This document shows, one piece after another, positions 22,521-35,263 of a DNA stretch of 64,000 nt; position 1 is the first letter of the stretch; the number at the start of each line of letters is the position of its first letter. The notes under the pieces are model-generated. The model saw only the letters and a program-made list of their open reading frames with translations, made no database searches and was not told where the DNA came from. The DNA is from Amborella trichopoda. Lineage: Eukaryota > Streptophyta > Magnoliopsida > Amborellales > Amborellaceae. The DNA is taken from positions 3,951,066 through 4,015,065 of the forward strand of contig NW_006500351.1 of NCBI RefSeq assembly GCF_000471905.2, read 5' to 3'. The translations under genes were made by a program, and so were the position numbers.

Positions 22521-22994
22521 ACATGGGTTTTTTTCAACCGACTGACTTAGATCGTCAAGCACAATCTGGTATTTGCAAACATCGTTTGTATAGTTTGTTC
22601 CACGAGGGAACCACATTTTCACTGAATTCATGTTCCACTATATTATTTCATTTTACAAGCACTCATAAAGCCTTTAAAGACCATATAAACCCAACACTTT
22701 TGGCTATCTATCGTTCTTTACTGTTCAAAAAAAAAAAAAAGAATTTCAAGTCTTAAAAATAACAATACATTTCGTAACAAATTATCTCACCATCTCTTTT
22801 CAATATTTTCAAGTGTTTATGGGTCCCCTTGATTTATACTATTTTTGAAATTTTAAATTTCATAGCTAGGATTAGAAATATATTTTCAAACTATCATGGT
22901 TTCTGGTATTGGAACTATAAATCCAAACAAAATTTTAAGGTGCACCTTGCTTCTACAATATAACAAAGGTGCCAGAATATAATGTCATTAATGG

Positions 22995-23385
22995 GTATGG
23001 TTTGCAAAAGGTTGCAACCTAAAACAATCAAAGTAAGGTCCACCAGATTTTATCATAAGATATAACTTTAATGTAAAAAATTCTTAAGATGACTTGAGAG
23101 TCCATTTTCCTCTCTAATTATAAAATCTTAGACTAAAAAAATGGTTCAAATCATGTAGATCTATAAGTACATGAAAATCTTGAAAATAGACGGTCCAGAT
23201 AATATGTTGCAAGATGGGCTACTTTTAAGACTCATTTTTTTTTGTTTTTCATAATCTTATATCTCGATGTCGAGATGATAGAAGGTTTTCCCAACTTTAA
23301 AACACCTTTTGCAATGGATTTTTCAGATGCACCTTATTTTAAGGCTGCACTTTATATCAATTTCACTATAATAAAAACTTGTATA
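22995..23385. mobile_element. Divergent MITE of the window's 9-bp-TSD superfamily
   Basis: It starts with a GGTTTGCAAAAGGTTGCAAC-like end followed by AAAACAATCAAAGTAAGG. It ends with an inverted match (CACCTTATTTTAAGGCTGCA near 23330). The centre has CTTGAAAATAGACGGTCCAG and GATGTCGAGATGATAG, both family hallmarks. Confidence 0.5.
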
Positions 23386-25437
23386 TGTTGTTACGTGGTC
23401 GTACCTTTTTATGTTGAAAAGGTATACAACCTCATTTTTAAAATTAAAATATTATTTGAATTTCAGCTTTCAGTTCTTGTTCATCATGGTGCTTAAGTCC
23501 TAATGGCAAATGTCAACCTTCCCGTGCTCCTTGAAGAGCAAGCAAACGCAAGGCCCATAGAAGTCATATTGGACATTGTACTTGGGTTCTGGTAACTTCT
23601 AGAAGCTGTACTTTTATTTATTAATATTCTCTACGAGTGGGATGGTATCTATCATTTTCCATTCAAGCATGCTTAAGAGAAAACACGTCCTAGTTAGAGT
23701 CTTTAATAAGCTCCCATAAAAATTGACTTTCAATTAAAAAAAAGAAGAAAGCAAAGACATGTATTATGTTCAAAAGGAAATGAGAAATGTTCTATTTTCA
23801 AAAGGAAATGTATTAACTTTGACCATGTCTTACTGTTCCAATTTTGGGTCCAAATAACATTTAAATTCTTATTATAGGAATTTGTGTTGTGATACCGGTA
23901 GCATTTTGTTAAGGAATGGGTTTCATAATTTAGAGCATCTTATGCGTATTTCGTCTGCTTATCACAAAACGTATGCAAATAAATTGATCAAATCAGCCAT
24001 CCGGATCAAAAGTCGATGGTGCATGATCAACACAGCCTTCCTGCATCTCATGCAGAAAGATCTAGTGTCTTAGAACCAAGTGTTTCAAACTGGGTGAACC
24101 CCAGTTAGAATTGGAACAAATGGGGGGCCAACCTGTTTGTTGGGAACCTTAGAACTGTCGGAGTCATTTTGTTTTTGTTTTTCTTTTTTGTTTCTTTTTT
24201 CTTTCTCAAGTTTTTTTATATGATGATTTGACTTGTCAAAGTAATCCAATTGCTAATCTATAAGTGGTTGGACAACCGTTTCAGAACAAAATTTAAAATA
24301 TTGAGGGGAAAAATAAACAAAAACAGTTGACAGTTTATTTGCGTATCAATTTTGGTAGCAAACAGGATAATGTCAACAATGGATGGCTGGCGAATGTCCT
24401 TCTCCAAAGGAGTCAATATCCCATTTAAAACCCAAGTTGCTATAAAATACGTTTCGTTGAGATGCTAATACCTTTCTTTCTCCAAATAGTCCTTAGACGT
24501 ACGACAAATTAGAATTGAAAGAATGGATTGGGCATGCCCATAAGACCCAAAACTTGCCCACCCATTCGAGAAAGGGTAGACGGACCCTTCCATTGGACAA
24601 AATTTTATTGTTTAAAACGGATCGGTGTCCCCGATCACTTCTCTGAATTTCTGATTTGGTTTGACGGATTGACGATTTGAACATTAAAATTTGAAAACTA
24701 AAATTTTTGTACCTGTTTTCAATACTTAACCTTATTTGGGGTCCACACAGAATTTCTGCTTTTTATCTTTTTTCATGAGAGGTATAAATGTGTGAAAGAA
24801 TCTCATTGCAGTACCATTCTAGCTTAATAAGAACATGAAAGACTTTTGGATTTTATTTTATAAAAGGAGGTAATGCTCGTTGTTGATTGTTGAATGTGAA
24901 ATTGGGTAGTCAAGGGTATGTCATGTTGAGACACGCTTCAATCTATTGGATTTCACATCCAATGACTAAAAATGATTGTGACATTCTTTTACCAAAAGTA
25001 AATAGTCTCGTAGTATTCAATCCCTAATTGTATTTTCACAATTCTCATGGGGGTTCAATGTTTAGGAAAAGGTACACCCACTCTCTCTCTAATTCCATCC
25101 CAAGGTGCAAAACGCACAAAGGATATTGTTTCCTAAACCATGGCATGCTTTTTTTTTAGTAATACGTATTGGGTTTCTGATCCTCAAATCTCTTATGAGA
25201 ACATGCGATCAATATCTGATATAGTGGAATATAAACTCAATACGAGTGTGGTTATTTGTGCTAGATATGCCGTACAACTTTCAATGTGAATAGCTTAATA
25301 GTTTCTTTTGGGGAGTTTAGGGAACAAATTTGACACAATCAAGTTGCCATAGCCAGTTTCCATAGGTTAAAAACTAAAAAGCTTGAGGTTGGGTTACATG
25401 GGTCGCGAATTATAATTGACAATGCGTGAGCCAATGT
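23386..25437. other. No recognisable gene; one TIR-like remnant
   Basis: Short ORFs at 23882-24073 and 24493-24684 have no recognisable domain. TTTAAAACGGATCGGTGTCC near 24612 resembles the terminal repeat of the 46.68-48.07 kb element, so an old relative may lie here. Confidence 0.35.
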
Positions 25438-25524
25438 CATATTTTATGTGCAAATTAAAAAATGCGATGAAAGAAGAACGACATATTTTATGTGCAAATT
25501 AAAAAATGCGATCAAAGGAGGACG
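25438..25524. repeat. 44-bp tandem duplication
   Basis: CATATTTTATGTGCAAATTA begins at 25438 and again at 25482, each followed by AAAAAATGCGAT. The copies differ at only a few positions. Confidence 0.9.
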
Positions 25525-26542
25525 TATTTAGACCAAACGGGAAAAAGTACAAATCTAATCCTAATGTAGAGATGGCGGTCTTGGATCATTTGTGGATGAG
25601 ACGAGGGGGAGAGCCGGCACGGAACCTGGCCACGGGTCAAGCCGAGTACCTTGGAACCAGTCTGAGTAACCAGCCCTAATCAGGTAGGATCCAGCCAGGT
25701 TGAAAAGGCTTAAAAAAAAAAAAAGATCTTAAAAAATCTAAAAAATTGTCAAAAGTATGTATGAAGTATAATTAAACAAAATACATCTAAATGAGATTAA
25801 AATAGTAACGAAGCAGTGGGTTTTGAAAAATCAATTTGTGCCCAAAAGTATAGTAGAAATAATTCAAAAAAAAAAAAAAATATAAAAATAAGTATTTATA
25901 GCCAAATTACATCCCAATAGTTTTCAAAACAATAGAAAACATTAAAAAACTTACTACAAAATTTCTTATTTTTTTAGATTTTTCATGATTTTTTTTAAAT
26001 TCTCGACATGACCACCCTAACCAGCCAAACAAGCTAAGGCCATTGGCGAGTTCCGGGTAACGAGCTGGGACCAGGGCGGTTCGGCGAACATTGGGGGGGA
26101 CCGTGCTTTCTTGGTCTCCACTCCAACAAAACGAAACAATGACAGAACTGCCTAATGTACGTTTGCCTTTGAAAAGGAAAAGGTTCTAAAGCTTTCCTCA
26201 AATAGTGGTAGAGCTTGAAGATATATGGACTTTGACTAATTATTTTCGTCACTCAAATAGATCAAAATATTATTTGGTATTGTATATTATTAGATTATTT
26301 GCATTTAATACAATGTCACATAAACCAGTAGCCGTTAGATGAGAAATTTGGTGGCTTACGGTATTTCAGAAAGTTCAAAAAAAAATTTATTTTGAAACTA
26401 GGAATTGACTTAAGGCATAGGTGTCAGGGTGGTAGGTACTACAATATAATGTCTTGAGTTTCGTTTTTACTCTTGGTAGGAGACATTGTCCCTACTTATT
26501 CATACAAAAAAAATATTCTTTTTAAACTCTGAGCCAATTAAA
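25525..26542. other. No gene seen; two GC-rich patches
   Basis: AT-rich sequence is interrupted by GC-rich patches at 25560-25690 and 26015-26105 (CCAGC/CCGG words). They resemble fragments of the GGCC-rich repeats at 33.6 and 35.8 kb. I see no coding signal. Confidence 0.35.
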
Positions 26543-27024
26543 GGTCCCCTACAACATAAAACTTATATATTTCCCCTTATCCAACCGTCCATTCTGAATA
26601 GAGACTTAAGATAAGATTGCCCTAATCACAATGTCACGTCTCTATACTATTCTATTTTTAGTTTTTTATATAAACTATTTTGATACCAAATTTTGTACGT
26701 TCAATCCTCTATTAAACTCGCACTAATGAAAAATATAAAAAAAATATTTTCAATAAAATAAAATAACCAAAATACCCCTGCAAGTTTCAAGGGGTATTTT
26801 GGTCATTAAATTTTATTGAAAAATTATTTTTAATATTGTTATAGGTGCGCCCCAATGAGAAGATGGCACACACCAAATTTCATGCCATACAATTTGTATA
26901 AAAAAAACCTAAAAATAAAATACTTTGAGACGTCGGATCTAAGATCAACAGTGAGTAGGTCTCTTGATCAAAATTAGATGGCTGGATGGTAGAGAAAGCA
27001 TAGATCTTCTATGATGTAGGGGCC
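26543..27024. mobile_element. 480-bp near-complete palindrome (snapback MITE)
   Basis: The left end GGTCCCCTACAACAT matches the inverted right end GGCCCCTACATCAT. The match goes on inward to the centre, with the tightest part AACCAAAATACCCCT / AGGGGTATTTTGGT around a loop of about 10 nt at 26779-26790. The arms are about 236 bp each, with moderate divergence outside the centre. It has no ORF. A transcript would fold as one long hairpin. No clear target-site duplication is seen. Confidence 0.7.
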
Positions 27025-27212
27025 GTTTAGAAACCTTTTCCTAAAGGTATACTTTAAGCCCCTCAATCTCACATTTAATGGTTAAAGATGACTGTGACCT
27101 CCTTATACCATAAATTAATGATCTTATCATATACTTTCTTATATAAAAATACTGTTTATATATTAATCGTACCACAATTTCAAGACCCTCCTAATCATTT
27201 TTAGTGGTCCCT

Positions 27213-28729
27213 GACCTCTTCAATTTATAGTTGCAATTCTCACTTCTTTTATTTCTGGTTTTTTTCAAGCATAGATCTTGTAGATGTTCATCTGTATAGG
27301 ATTAAAAAACCAGATATTGCACTTATGCCTGAAAGGAGATTCAAATGGGATTAAATGATCTCAGATATGATATCAAGTGGATTATTGGAGATGGCCGAAT
27401 AGTGGATTTTAGGACGGATCCTTTGTTATCTGAGAAGTCTATTTGGGAGTCTTATGGTGCATATGTTCATGAAAATCTTAATGTTCTTGTCGAACCTAAG
27501 GTAGTTTATTATTTGCACAGCTTCCTTTAGACATAGTCGCTCCTTTCTCCTACTTCTGGTCCTTTGATTAGAATTTGGAAGGAGATCAAAGCCTTGTAAC
27601 TCTGTTACAACTACAGTGAGATTTCCTGGCGTGGATCCATTCTTCTAATTGATCATTTTCTATTAAGAATGCATGAAATTTTATTTGGAATAGAAGCTCC
27701 ATTCAACCAATTTTCAAAGCTTTGTGGTATTCTAAGTGCCATCCAACTTCCCGCCTTCTTTCTTGTACTGCAAAGAGGGACATCTATGGACTCCATGTAA
27801 CCTTTTTGCCTCTCTAACGATGATAGTATTTACCATTTCTTTTTCCATTGTGTTTTCTCGCAAGGTATTTGGAGATATATTGCATGGAGGTACACTAAAA
27901 AAATTATCTCAAACACATCTATTTCAATCTTTCTCTTGACCTAGATTGCTTTCAACTTTAAGCTAGGAGGTTTTTTGAATGTCTGGCTATCCTTATTTTT
28001 TACCACAATTTGGATGCTATGGGAGGAATGAAATCATCGAACTTTTCAGGGGAAGGTTTCGAAATGAGAGTACTTGCCCAGGAGGATTACTTCTCATGTT
28101 AGTGAATTGGTGGATGGTCAAGCCTGGTCCTTTCATTTATCAGATAAAGCAATTGTTGATAACTTCCAGATCACATGGCAACAACATTAAATCAAGCAGT
28201 ACATGCCAATTACATTGTCTTTTCCTAATCTAATCATTTCAAATTGAATGTTGATGGTGTTTCATTTCAAAACCTTGGGTTAGCAGGCAGTGGAGGCGTA
28301 ATTTCAAGTGACAGCATTTGGCAATCCCCTTGGTATAACATCAAATAACTATACAGAGTTTCGAGCTTTATTAGGAGGTATTGACCTGGCCATCCAGCTC
28401 AAATGTTTTCCCTTGCATATTGAGAGCGACTCCTTATTGTTAGTTAATACAATCTATGATCAATGCAAAGCTCCTTGGGTGTTAAATGTTGTTGTTGCTA
28501 ACTGCCGTTATAAGCTCTCTGCTAATGCTTTCTCATATGCCACTATTTGGCAATCTAGACCGCCGAATTTTCTCTCTTATATTATTTCATAATGTGGCAC
28601 AACTTCCCTCTTTCTAGAGCTGTAAAATGTTGAGCAATAATTTCCCTTTCTATTAATGAAAATCAGGCAGAGACCTTCGCCTTGAGTAACTTACCAAAAA
28701 CAAAAAAAAACGACCTCTTTAATTTATAG
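27213..28729 (+). mobile_element. 5'-truncated LINE with 18-bp target-site duplication
   Basis: GACCTCTTCAATTTATAG at 27213-27230 and GACCTCTTTAATTTATAG at 28712-28729 flank the insert. An A-rich tail (about 28696-28710) precedes the right copy. Both are the signature of target-primed reverse transcription. The inside holds the end of a plant LINE ORF2 (see the pseudogene entry). The reverse transcriptase itself is lost. Confidence 0.85.
27345..28592 (+). pseudogene. LINE ORF2 C-terminal remnant: zf-RVT-like region and RNase H (RVT_3)
   Basis: The segments are WIIGDGRIVDFRTDPLLSEK (27373), the opening of the domain after plant LINE RT; DDSIYHFFFHCVFSQGIWRY (about 27817), the zf-RVT HLFF-C-FS-IW pattern; WMLWEE*NHRTF (about 28011), with a stop where Arg is usual; LNVDGVSFQNLGLAGSGGVI (about 28245), the start of the RNase H fold; and GNPLGITSNNYTEFRALLGG with IESDSLLLVNTI (28320-28450), the E and D catalytic blocks of RVT_3. 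Several frameshifts and stops make it non-functional. Confidence 0.8.
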
Positions 28730-30609
28730 GCCACTTTGAACCCAGGGGCCTTCTTATACCGCCGTTCTTTCCTTCTTGGTTTTTAACATGTGAAAATGCT
28801 CGATTTACCCATTCAATGCAAAATTTTCATTTTTCTCCAAGCTATACAATCTTCATCCAAAACCCATTTTGTCGATCTTGTAAACTTCGATCTACTTTGC
28901 TCCACAATTTCAAGTAATACTTATAATCCAAAGGCCCAAGAATACCTGAATGAAACCACTTGTGAGATGTACGGAGTGATTAGTGACTGATCCTTCTTTT
29001 TACCATTTCAAAATCTAAAAATTATTCAATTTTTGCAACATAACTTCTATTTTCTGTTCTTCTTTCTTTTTCTTTATTTTTTTAAATTTTTTACAACCAC
29101 TTTGACAAGTATCCAGTGTTCCCTAGCCATTCTATATTTTTTGTGGTATTATGGTCGAAATGTGTTGACTACGAAGACAAGTGACCGACCCGACCGACCC
29201 ATGTCAATGCATGCAACCGATAGTTAGCACGTCTCAGTTCAACACATTATTTTTTCAAAAAATCTCAAATATTTTAAAATCTATTAAAAACTCTAAGTTT
29301 TTCAAAAGATCTTCGAACAATCACATTCTTTTAATAAAACCGATATAAATCTGTATTTAATACTTTTTCAAAAGAACTTTTTAGAAAATTTCTTCCCTAT
29401 AACTTTATTTCTTCATTAAATTAATATTATTGAATTCCAATTTAAAGATAAACACATTAACAATAAGATTAAATTAAGAATCTTGATTTAACAAAAAACA
29501 CCATAAAAAATTAACCTATGAGTTCCCTGCAAATAGTGTACATAAGATACAAGCAATATATTTCCCAAAAATAAGATATCTAAACAAAAGTATATCTCAA
29601 AATAATAGGTAGAGTTAGAAGTAACCTGATGCGGCCATGCCCCTTCGTGACTCGGCCCAAAAGGGTCGTAGAACCCAAGAGAGAAAGAACGACAATGGCG
29701 TAATAAGGAGAAATTATTAGGGTTATTTATTAGGATTATTTTAATTATTCTTTTGTTCAGGGAGTGCACAGGGATAATTAGCAGGGCGTCTTTACAGTTT
29801 ATATTGTGTTTATCTTAAATTGATTAGGTTAGTTTGAGAGCTATAATTAGGATAAGGATAAATTTAGAATAGAGTTATATTTATCAACAATAACCAACTT
29901 GGTAGGTCTTTTTTAGGTAAAACATGAGAGGGAGAATATGGCCATCTAGAAGCCCGTGGATATGAGAGAGGGAAAATAGGGATAGGTGTAGAGAGAAGCT
30001 TTTTATTAGTTATCTTATTTTAGTCTATTTTTTATTGTCAATTTTCTTGTTTTATTCTCTCCCTGCATCATAACCTATTGAAAAGCCTTTTTTTTTTTTC
30101 TTCAAATTCAAAGTGTCCTTATCAAGAACAAGAGATAGATTTAACGATACTAAAGATTTAGGTGGTTAGGAATTCATTGTAAGAGTTCAATTTGTTAAGC
30201 ATTTTGTAGCTTTTTTTTATGTATAGAGAAGTTTGATTAATTGCATTTTTTTTTTTTTCATTGGTATATACAATATAATATTTTTTATGAACTATTATTT
30301 TATATTATTGGATCTTTATGTTTCGTTTTAGTTAACTGCAATCCTATACTGAAAGTGCATTATTAGTATGCTTTACATTATACGTTATACTATTTTACAT
30401 TATTAGTATCCTTTCAGTTGTATATTGAAAGTGCATATATGTAGAGCAAAATGGAGAACCAGGATTCATATAGCCGACCCCAATTAATTGGAAAAGGCTA
30501 AAATGATGATGATTATTGAAAGTGCATTTGTGACATTGGAACCTATGATCATTTGAAATGGCATTAAAAGTAATAACCACCATGCATTTATTTAACATAT
30601 GTATAACCG
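28730..30609. other. AT-rich sequence without a recognisable gene
   Basis: Small ORFs (28790-28990, 29488-29769) lack recognisable domains or intron structure. The sequence has T and A runs but no clear repeat family. Confidence 0.4.
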
Positions 30610-31075
30610 TACAATATATATTAGAGTGTGGTTTCCATAAGCCTGCAACCTTAAACAATCCAATTAAGGTACACCTTCAAATTTAATCATAACATATAAT
30701 TTTGATGTAAAAATTCTTAGGATTATCCGAAAATTTATTTTCATATCTAATTATAAAATTTTAAACTTAAAAAATAGTGCAAATCAAGTAGATCTATAAA
30801 CATATGAAAATCTTGAAAATGGACGGTCTAGATAATGTCTTGTAATATGCACTATTTATGGGACTCAAAATCCTTTTCTTAGAGAATATATAATCTTTAA
30901 CATGGAGATCATGAATATAAAAAAAACTAATTGAAAACTAGAAATAATAATTATATTAAAAAACATTTGGACCATTAATTACAATTGTTTTTAGATGGAC
31001 CATATATTTGCATCCATATTTAGGATGGATGTTGTATACCTTTGGACCGCATATTGTTGAAATGCGGTCTATGCA
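30610..31075. repeat. Dispersed repeat, MITE-related left part; inverted partner at 45575-45830
   Basis: The left part (30620-30870) carries the family signature CTTGAAAATGGACGGTC and TATAAAATTTTAAACTT. The right part (30890-31075) is the reverse complement of 45575-45830, including GGACCGCAT, CATCCATATTTAGGATGGAT and CATGGAGATCATGAATAT. Confidence 0.55.
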
Positions 31076-31291
31076 CATGAAATCCTTTAAGAATATAATT
31101 TAGTGTTATATATTATAATGGTCTACGTTGACTAAGATTTTATAAAAAAATGTTTTAATTTAAATTAAAAATGTGATTTATATTCTAAAATTATTCCATA
31201 TGCAATTTGCATATGCAAGCTTCTCATTTGAAATTAATAATTCACCCAAAAATTGAAATTAATTGATGTACTTATAAGTATCAAAGATATA

Positions 31292-31957
31292 GGAAGAATT
31301 ACAAATAACTCCCAAGAATAGACTTGCTATGCAACTTACCTCCACTCAAATTTTTTTCTCACTTTTTACCCCAAAGTATATGTTTTTAGCAAATACCCTC
31401 CAACCAAAATAAAAGACTAAATTACCCTTCTTTGTTTTTTACCCATGCCTATCTCTCCTTTGGACAAAAGTGCGATTTGGCAAATGTACATGGCGATCCA
31501 GCACTATTCTTTTTGGATAAACATGCAGTCTGGCAAATGTATATTGCGGTCGGACACTTTTTTCCAAGAAAAAATGCGGTCCGACATATCCCTATGGCGG
31601 TACAACACTTCTTTTCCTGGAAAAACATGCGGTCCGGTAGATATATACGGTGGTCAACACTTCTTTATATGCAGTCCAACATATCTATAAATGTGGTATG
31701 CTAGATCTATATGCGGTCCGATACTTTTTTTAGTTTAACGGGGTCGGGCAATTGGTACATAGCGGTCTGTCAACTCATGTAGCTTTTGGTGTTGTGTGTA
31801 AGGCTACGTGAATGTCCAGCCAAAATTAATTTTTTTTAAAAAAAAGTACATATTTTTACTTTGGGAAGTATTTCTTAAGATAAAAAGTGAGAAAAAAAAT
31901 TTGGTCCGGGTCAGTTGCACAACAAGTCTATTCTTGGGACTTTTTTGTAATTTTCCC
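31292..31957. mobile_element. Foldback-like element: about 100-bp terminal inverted repeats around a minisatellite
   Basis: The left arm (31292-31390) reads ATTACAAATAACTCCCAAG...AATAGACTTG...TTTTTCTCACTTTTTA. The right arm (about 31846-31957) is its inverse, with terminus GGGAAAATTACAAAAAAGTC. Between them, about 31450-31750 holds a 42-53 bp degenerate tandem repeat with core ATGCGGTCCGACATAT. It has no transposase. Similar ends occur on plant Mutator-like elements, but no target-site duplication is visible here. Confidence 0.65.
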
Positions 31958-32651
31958 TTTGTGCAAATGTTAGGATGTATCAATGTGGGGGTTTTTTGAC
32001 CAGCATATTAGATACTCAATGATCAGACTAGGTACGGCACCCGTGTCGGTGTGCATGTATCTCCTCTTTCAAGTTATTTTTCATGTGCAATAATTACTTA
32101 TAGGTAGTACACATGATAAACTGAGCCGATGAATATGCTACAATGTATTCCAAGGTAAATTATGAAGATTCTTCTAAATGGGAACTTTCTTCGATACCAC
32201 TTACAAAGGTTTCACAGGCAAATATGTCTGGAGTATCAAAACTATCTTTGTTTTTAGAGAAAAATTAACTAAAAGATAAATGAGCTTGTTTTAAAAGAGA
32301 GTTTCAACTCCTAGATTTATAATAATGCAGCAGCATTACAGGTATCCCGACTCTCTTTCAGTGTTGCGTGTCAACATGTGAAAAGTTAAATGTATGTTTG
32401 ATGCACTTGAAGTTAAAAGGGCTGTGGCTCTTCATTCCTCTGCTGATCCCATTCGTAATTGTTCATCAGTCGCAAACAATGGCGAGTTCCAAATCTGATC
32501 GACGATTTGGATGGAAATAGGTGGGGATTGAAGCGATTCCAGAAGAGTATGGCCCCAATCGAGTTCCCCATAAAACTCCATTTTTATATTTTTTTATTTT
32601 TATTTTATTTTTTTAAAGCTTATCTACTATTTTTCTGGGTTCCCTCTAAAA
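31958..32651. other. No recognisable gene
   Basis: Mixed AT-rich sequence. An ORF starts at 32459 but runs into the adjacent MITE and shows no domain. Confidence 0.35.
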
Positions 32652-33046
32652 GGTGCTGTTTGTGTAAAGCTGACGCTCTAAACAATCAAAGTAAAACCCA
32701 CTTTCAAATAGGGTCGAGAAATACGGTTTCAATACTAGAAATCTTTGTGATAATCTTGAAATATATTTTCATATTTAATTATAAAATTTAAAGCTTCAAA
32801 AATAGTGTAGATTGAGTAGACGTATGAAAACTTGAAAATCTTGAAAATTGACTATCCAAAAAATACGTTACAAGATGCACTATTTTCAAAACTTGAAATC
32901 CACTTTTTTCTCATGTCCATCCATCTTGATGTCGAGTTGATCAATTTGAAGATATTTGAGCATCAAAACAACCTCCTCTAGTGCAATTTTTGAGGTGGGC
33001 TTTAAGTTGATTGTTTAGAGCCTTGGATCTATATAAACTTTTCTCC
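32652..33046. mobile_element. MITE, 9-bp-TSD (Mutator-like) family, older copy
   Basis: The terminal inverted repeats include GCTCTAAACAATCAAA on the left and TTGATTGTTTAGAGCC on the right. Flanks CCTCTAAAA and CCTATAAAT match at 7 of 9 positions, as expected for an eroded 9-bp target-site duplication. The centre has the family phrases CTTGAAAATCTTGAAAATTG and TTGATGTCGAGTTGAT. Non-coding, about 395 bp. Confidence 0.75.
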
Positions 33047-33619
33047 CCTATAAATCCCCATTTCATAAACCCCTATTTTAATTTAAATTTTTCATTTATT
33101 TTTTTAATATTTTTGAGATCACCAATTCATATCGATTTGAGCTGTCGATCCAACGATCTCACACGAATCAATGGGTAAATGATTCACCCCTCCATTCTAG
33201 GTTTGGAAACACCCGCTTCAAGCATGTGCATGATTAAATAGTCAATAGTCACAATCATTCACATTTAACCTTTTGATTTCAAAAATTAAATTCACATTTA
33301 ACCTTTAGGTTCCTAACCTAAATTGTCACACTCTCAAAGTATGATCACACACAGTCGGTCGCTTACTGCGCCGAGTCACCTACTTTAACCATTGGCTCAG
33401 TTATGTGGTGCGCTTAAGCGAGTCAAAGACTAGCATGATGTGAGCATTTGACATTCAATCGTCGATCATTCAATGAGTTAGCTCGGTTGCCTGGATCGCA
33501 CCATTATGGTTGGCCTGATGCATTGCTTGGTTTGCACAACCGCGTAACTAAAATGTTTGACAACAGCCCCTGCGCACCATTCAGGTTAGTTGGCATCCAG
33601 GTTATACCCTGCATCCTTG

Positions 33620-33935
33620 CTAGGTCTGGCTGAGGGCTAGGCCAGCCATGGCCCTAGCCCTAGTCCGGCCCTATTCTTCCTAAGGCCGGCTTAGGCCTGG
33701 CTTGGCCTTAACCGGGCCATAGAGTCCTAGCCCTATCAAGCCCCGGGTAAAGGTGGGCCAAATGAAGTTTTAAAAAATTAAAAGAAAAACATAAAGGAAA
33801 AAAACGATTGGGGCCGAGCCAATGCATGCCAGTCCCGCGGTCGTGCCACTTTTAGTTGCCCAGGCCCTCGTTTTTTAGGGCCACCCCTAGTTTCTAGGGC
33901 AAGGCTGGGCCAGTGGCCCACTGCCATCCCTAATC
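33620..33935. repeat. GGCC-rich degenerate repeat, possible hAT-like MITE end
   Basis: It is dense in GGCC/CCTAG words, unlike its AT-rich surroundings. Its right end, read on the minus strand, is TAGGGATGGCAGTGGGCC, resembling terminal repeats of plant hAT-type MITEs. The left terminus is not clear. Confidence 0.4.
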
Positions 33936-34831
33936 TTAACGTCACCAGCGGTGCTACAGAAGCTTATTGACAAATACTTGGCATGGAAAATAATAGCCAC
34001 GCGTTACTTTTCCCACCTTTCAAATTGATCTTTCCTAAAAGCACCGGAGTTTTGAAAGATGTCATTTTTAAAGAAACCATAGTATTGTTACCCTTCGCAA
34101 AAATATAACATACTCATTAAAAGAAAATGTATTACTTATTTTATTAAATTTGCCATTAACTTCAACTTCCTGAGAATGGGTTCGGGACAGGAGAGTATTG
34201 GGTTTGGTGAACAAAGAAGTCTTACATTGAAGGTGAATGAGGTCTAAGAATTGAAACCGATTAAGATGCCACAAAAAATACGAATTGAAACCAACTACGA
34301 TGACAAAAAACAAAAACAACAAATAGGTCGCAAGAAGTTTCATAGCCATCGAATAATACTGTTGAATTTTATGGACTTGAAAGGGTATTGCAAGTAATGG
34401 AGTTGAATTGTATACCTATTGTGAGTGACTTTTAATTCAAATTTTTTGAAAAATTCGAATAACACAGTTGAATTTTATGCACTTGAAAGTTGTATTGTAT
34501 TAGTAAGGCGAAGGCGAAGGCGAAGGCCAGGACATTTACACCATTATTATTTTGTTTACATCCATTATCATTGACAAACGATCCCTGTCCATTACCAGTG
34601 TAATTTTGTTTCCGAAAAAAGTTAATTTGAATTTTAATTTTAAAATAAGAACTTAACAAAAGACACATAACAAAAGAAATATTTTGTTTTTCTTTGTGTA
34701 ACTATTGGTCGCTAGGATTTCAAAATATTTATTAAATATTACTAAAATATCATTTATATGTATTATTTGATATATAAAAAACATTATTTTATATTATACT
34801 ATATATTAGTTTATATATTACATTATAATAT
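33936..34831. other. AT-rich sequence; short (GGCGAA)3 run, no gene
   Basis: ORFs at 34068-34349 and 34432-34668 (minus) have no recognisable domain. A GGCGAA triplicate lies at about 34507-34527. Confidence 0.35.
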
Positions 34832-35221
34832 GGGTGCAGTTTGTATAGAGCCTAGGCTCTAAACAATCAAATTAGAGCCTACTTTCAAATAGTATCGAGA
34901 AATGTGGTTTCAATATTGAAAATATTTGTCATATCCTTAAAATATATTTTTATCTTTATTTATAAACTTTAAAGCTTCAAAAATAGCGTCGATAGATATA
35001 TGAAAACTTGAAAATCTTAAAAATTGGCCATCTAAAAATACGTTACAAAATATACTATTTTTAAAACTTGAAATCCATTTTTTTTCTCATGTTTATGCAT
35101 CTTGATATTGAGATGATAAATTTGAGAATATTTAGGCATCAAAACAACTTCTTGTAGTGAAATTTTTGATGCAGGCTCAAATTTGATTGTTTAGAGCCTC
35201 GGCTCTATATAATCTTTTCCC
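34832..35221. mobile_element. MITE, Mutator-like, with exact 9-bp target-site duplication
   Basis: TTATAATAT stands on both sides (34823-34831 and 35222-35230). The element starts GGGTGCAGTTTGTATAGAG and ends, inverted, GGGAAAAGATTATATAGAG. The inner part of the terminal repeat (GCTCTAAACAATCAAA) is nearly identical at both ends. It is 390 bp and non-coding. Confidence 0.9.
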
Positions 35222-35263
35222 TTATAATATTGTATATATTCCCGTAACTATCGATTTATTTAT

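Noticed and set aside
31432..31704. Overlapping ORFs of 90 and 81 codons
   Set aside because: Both are readings of the minisatellite in the foldback element.
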